A DNA stretch of 13,564 bases from Massilia sp. (GTDB lineage Bacteria; Pseudomonadota; Gammaproteobacteria; Burkholderiales; Burkholderiaceae_D), in assembly GCA_003484545.1 (NCBI GenBank), contig DNCF01000423.1, positions 1 through 13,564 of the forward strand. The letters run 5' to 3'. Position numbers and translations under genes: made by a program. How positions within the stretch are numbered: position 1 is the stretch's first letter; each line of letters opens with the position of its first letter. Shown piece by piece: positions 13,091 to 13,564 of this stretch. The notes under the pieces are model-generated. The model did no database searches. It saw only the letters and a list, made by a program, of their open reading frames with translations, and was not told the origin of the DNA.

Positions 13091-13564
13091 ATGACGATCA
13101 AACAAGCCGTACTGCGCGCCGCCAAGTTCGCCGGCGTCTTCGCCCTGGTGCGCGCCGCCACCCGGCGCCACCCGCGCATCCTGTGCTACCACGGGGGCAA
13201 CCTGGGCGACGAACGCCGCTACAACCCGAAACTGTTCTGCACCCGCGAGCAGCTGCGCGAACGCCTCGACTGGCTGCGCCGCACCGGCTTCGTGCCGGCC
13301 ACGCTCGACGAGGTGGCCGCGCCCGGCGCCGCGCCCAAGGACGGGATTCCGGTCGCGATCACGCTCGACGACGGCTGGTACTCGTCCTGGCACGACCTGC
13401 TGCCGATCATGGCCGAATACGGCCACCGTCCGGTGCTCTACCTGCACACCGAGGCCTACGAGGCCGGCGCACCGATCGTTCCGGTGAGCGTGCGCTACAT
13501 CCTGTGGAAGGCGGGCCCGGTCGAGGCAACGCTGGCGGGCTTCGGCGAAGGCATGAACGGGAGC
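13091..13564 (+). CDS. Polysaccharide deacetylase (NodB-type), N-terminal part, runs off the window
   Basis: The frame is open from the ATG at 13091 to the window end (158 codons, no stop). PRILCYHGGN (28-37) and VAITLDDGWYSSWHDLLPIM (88-107) are the first strands of a NodB-homology domain; Asp93 and Asp94 match the catalytic and metal-binding Asp pair of the TFDDG motif. The segment LYLHTEAYEAG (116-126) lies near where the metal-binding histidines are expected, but the assignment cannot be made from this part. Such enzymes deacetylate N-acetyl sugars in chitin, peptidoglycan or exopolysaccharide. No clear signal peptide is seen, although residues 6-21 are weakly hydrophobic. Start one base after the preceding stop suggests coupling. 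The substrate cannot be told without the rest of the gene and its neighbours. Confidence 0.75.
   Translation, partial: MTIKQAVLRAAKFAGVFALVRAATRRHPRILCYHGGNLGDERRYNPKLFCTREQLRERLDWLRRTGFVPATLDEVAAPGAAPKDGIPVAITLDDGWYSSWHDLLPIMAEYGHRPVLYLHTEAYEAGAPIVPVSVRYILWKAGPVEATLAGFGEGMNGS

Noticed and set aside
1..13564. Search by eye for CRISPR arrays, tRNA or rRNA genes and insertion sequence ends
   Set aside because: No regular direct repeats with spacers, no tRNA-like cloverleaf, no transposase or integrase frame recognised.

Overview
The window is a GC-rich chromosomal segment with tightly packed genes. Its protein families and gene order suggest a betaproteobacterium of the Oxalobacteraceae (Massilia/Telluria-like). 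That placement is inference from gene content and general sequence resemblance, since no rRNA or tRNA is present to fix it.

Layout. Positions 1-796 hold the C-terminal part of a clan GH-A type glycoside hydrolase cut by the window edge. Next come two minus-strand genes: a small secreted four-cysteine protein (831-1301) and an HExxH metallopeptidase-like protein (1410-1952). Positions 1953-2327 look AT-richer than their surroundings. They contain a 44-codon frame (2079-2213) that starts like a type VI secretion Hcp protein, behind a Shine-Dalgarno sequence caught in a perfect 9-bp hairpin. A 669-residue surface lipoprotein follows (2328-4337) and ends in a 10-bp stem-loop.

From 4380 to 12417 the window carries an almost complete Entner-Doudoroff module in three transcription units. 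These are edd-eda on the minus strand (6949 to 4380), pgi plus an SMP-30 family lactonase on the plus strand (7248-9811), and zwf-hexR plus an ASCH-domain gene on the plus strand (10075-12817). Pgi interconverts fructose-6-P and glucose-6-P. Zwf makes 6-phosphogluconolactone, a lactonase is needed to open it, Edd makes KDPG, and Eda splits KDPG to pyruvate and glyceraldehyde-3-P. HexR is the KDPG-sensing repressor. Near-identical 15-bp palindromes of the TGTAGTAAATTTACA type lie in front of edd, pgi and zwf, with a second one in front of zwf. The window therefore shows both the regulator and its likely operators. No classical pgl (devB) gene is present; the SMP-30 protein sits in the place where that enzyme is needed.

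Two intergenic regions of this module (7047-7127 and 9824-9945) carry inverted pairs of REP-like elements sharing an AGGGTGGGC core.

The right end (12818-13564) has a strong-looking TATAAT box, a 67-residue single-span membrane protein and, one base later, the start of a NodB-type polysaccharide deacetylase that runs off the window.
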